Shown here one piece after another: positions 63,483-64,000 of a DNA stretch of 64,000 nt. The first letter of the stretch is position 1; each line of letters starts with the position of its first letter. Under the pieces are notes generated by a model. The model searched no databases. It saw only the letters and a list, made by a program, of their open reading frames with translations, and was not told the DNA's origin. A program made the position numbers and the translations under genes. This stretch comes from Paenibacillus oryzisoli. GTDB taxonomy: Bacteria > Bacillota > Bacilli > Paenibacillales > NBRC-103111. The stretch spans positions 124,001 to 188,000 of the forward strand of contig NZ_LYPB01000048.1 in the NCBI RefSeq assembly GCF_001653565.1, in the 5' to 3' direction.

Positions 63483-64000
63483 TTAATAGCTTCGACCAAA
63501 AACAACTGTATGCATAGAAGGATCGCCACATACAAGACAAGTCGATTTGGTTTCGGATGGTGTGAACGGGATATTACGACTTGTTGCTCCTGTTTCTTCC
63601 TTCACTTGCGATTCACAAGCGTTAGATCCACACCAGCCAGCCAAGGCAAATCCGCGTTTCGTCTCCAAAAATGTCTTAAACTCATCGATCGTATCTACCG
63701 CAATATAATGCTCGTCACGGAATTGCTTCGCTTTATCATACATCTGCTGATGAATCTCAGCAAGTAAATTTTGAACTTCTTGCACGAAGTCAGCTTGTTG
63801 AACAATTTTCTTCTCCCCGCTTACGCGAGAAACAAGAACTACCACACCATTCTCCATATCACGAGGACCTAGTTCTACACGGATTGGAATGCCGCGCATT
63901 TCGTACTCGTTGAATTTCCAACCAGGACTTTGATCAGCACGGTCATCCACTTTAACGCGAACGCCTGCTTTCTTCAGATCCGCAAACAGCTCGTCAACAC
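63483..64000 (-). CDS. proS: Prolyl-tRNA synthetase, archaeal/eukaryal type, 5' part cut by window
   Basis: The C-terminal 172 residues are present; the frame runs off the right edge. The anticodon-binding domain (VDDRADQSPGWKFNEYEMRG; IPIRVELGPRDMENG) is followed by the extra C-terminal domain with Cys ligands (GWCGSNACE; CLVCG) and a C-terminal Tyr (GRSY). The added domain and terminal Tyr are hallmarks of the archaeal/eukaryal-type ProRS. Bacterial-type ProRS, with an internal editing insertion and no such tail, is what B. subtilis has at this same place. It joins proline to tRNA-Pro. About 67 bp separate it from polC. Confidence 0.93.
   Translation of the reverse strand, partial: VDELFADLKKAGVRVKVDDRADQSPGWKFNEYEMRGIPIRVELGPRDMENGVVVLVSRVSGEKKIVQQADFVQEVQNLLAEIHQQMYDKAKQFRDEHYIAVDTIDEFKTFLETKRGFALAGWCGSNACESQVKEETGATSRNIPFTPSETKSTCLVCGDPSMHTVVFGRSY

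Noticed and set aside
1..64000. CRISPR arrays, insertion sequences, prophage or defence islands
   Set aside because: No regularly spaced direct repeats, transposase, integrase, phage structural or restriction genes were found; the only tandem repeats are those coding for IF-2.

Overview
This window reads as a chromosomal core segment of a low-to-mid GC endospore-forming Firmicute, most likely Paenibacillus or a close relative. The basis is spore genes (spoVS, spoVFA/B, sleB, spoIIIE), Gram-positive PolC, RNase J and RNase Y, and gene order that follows the Bacillus subtilis nusA-to-ymcA region. Essentially every gene is on the minus strand. The exception is one orphan histidine kinase at 5327-6574. 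No rRNA, tRNA, CRISPR array, insertion sequence or prophage is visible.

Read in the direction of transcription (high to low coordinates): the 3' end of an archaeal/eukaryal-type proS, then polC; then the rimP-nusA-rnpM-rplGA-infB-rbfA-nrnA-truB-ribF translation/transcription operon; rpsO and pnp; ylxY, an M16 protease and dut; the spoVFA-spoVFB-asd-dapG-dapA operon for dipicolinate and lysine/peptidoglycan precursors; rnjB; tepA-ylzJ-spoIIIE; sleB; the ymfF-ymfH-ymfI-ymfJ M16 protease/reductase group with an unknown lipoprotein, ymfK and rodZ; yajQ; rimO-pgsA; cinA; recA-recX with a LexA box; a 370-bp gap packed with inverted repeats; rny-ymdB-spoVS.

The low-coordinate 17 kb departs from B. 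subtilis order. It holds an M19 dipeptidase, a 2-oxoacid:ferredoxin oxidoreductase (korA with a fused gamma domain, korB), a stand-alone PduL phosphotransacylase, an MHYT-PAS-GGDEF-EAL protein, miaB-ricA, an orphan ABC ATPase overlapping a low-molecular-weight tyrosine phosphatase, the histidine kinase, a 55-residue Cys-rich protein, and a second 2-oxoacid:ferredoxin oxidoreductase built as two fused chains (gamma-delta and alpha-beta). It ends with an unknown small gene and a secreted SH3-NlpC/P60 wall hydrolase.

Regulation visible in the sequence: a LexA box and promoter for recA, a sigma-K-like promoter for spoVFA, a sigma-G-like promoter for sleB, a strong promoter followed by a weak-U-tract hairpin ahead of rimP-nusA (a probable NusA-dependent attenuator), and many intrinsic terminators. 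Many genes use GTG or TTG starts. I see no obvious new defence or mobile system. The best candidates for something undescribed are the structured recX-rny gap, the orphan ATPase/phosphatase pair, the two-chain oxidoreductase and the small Cys-rich protein.
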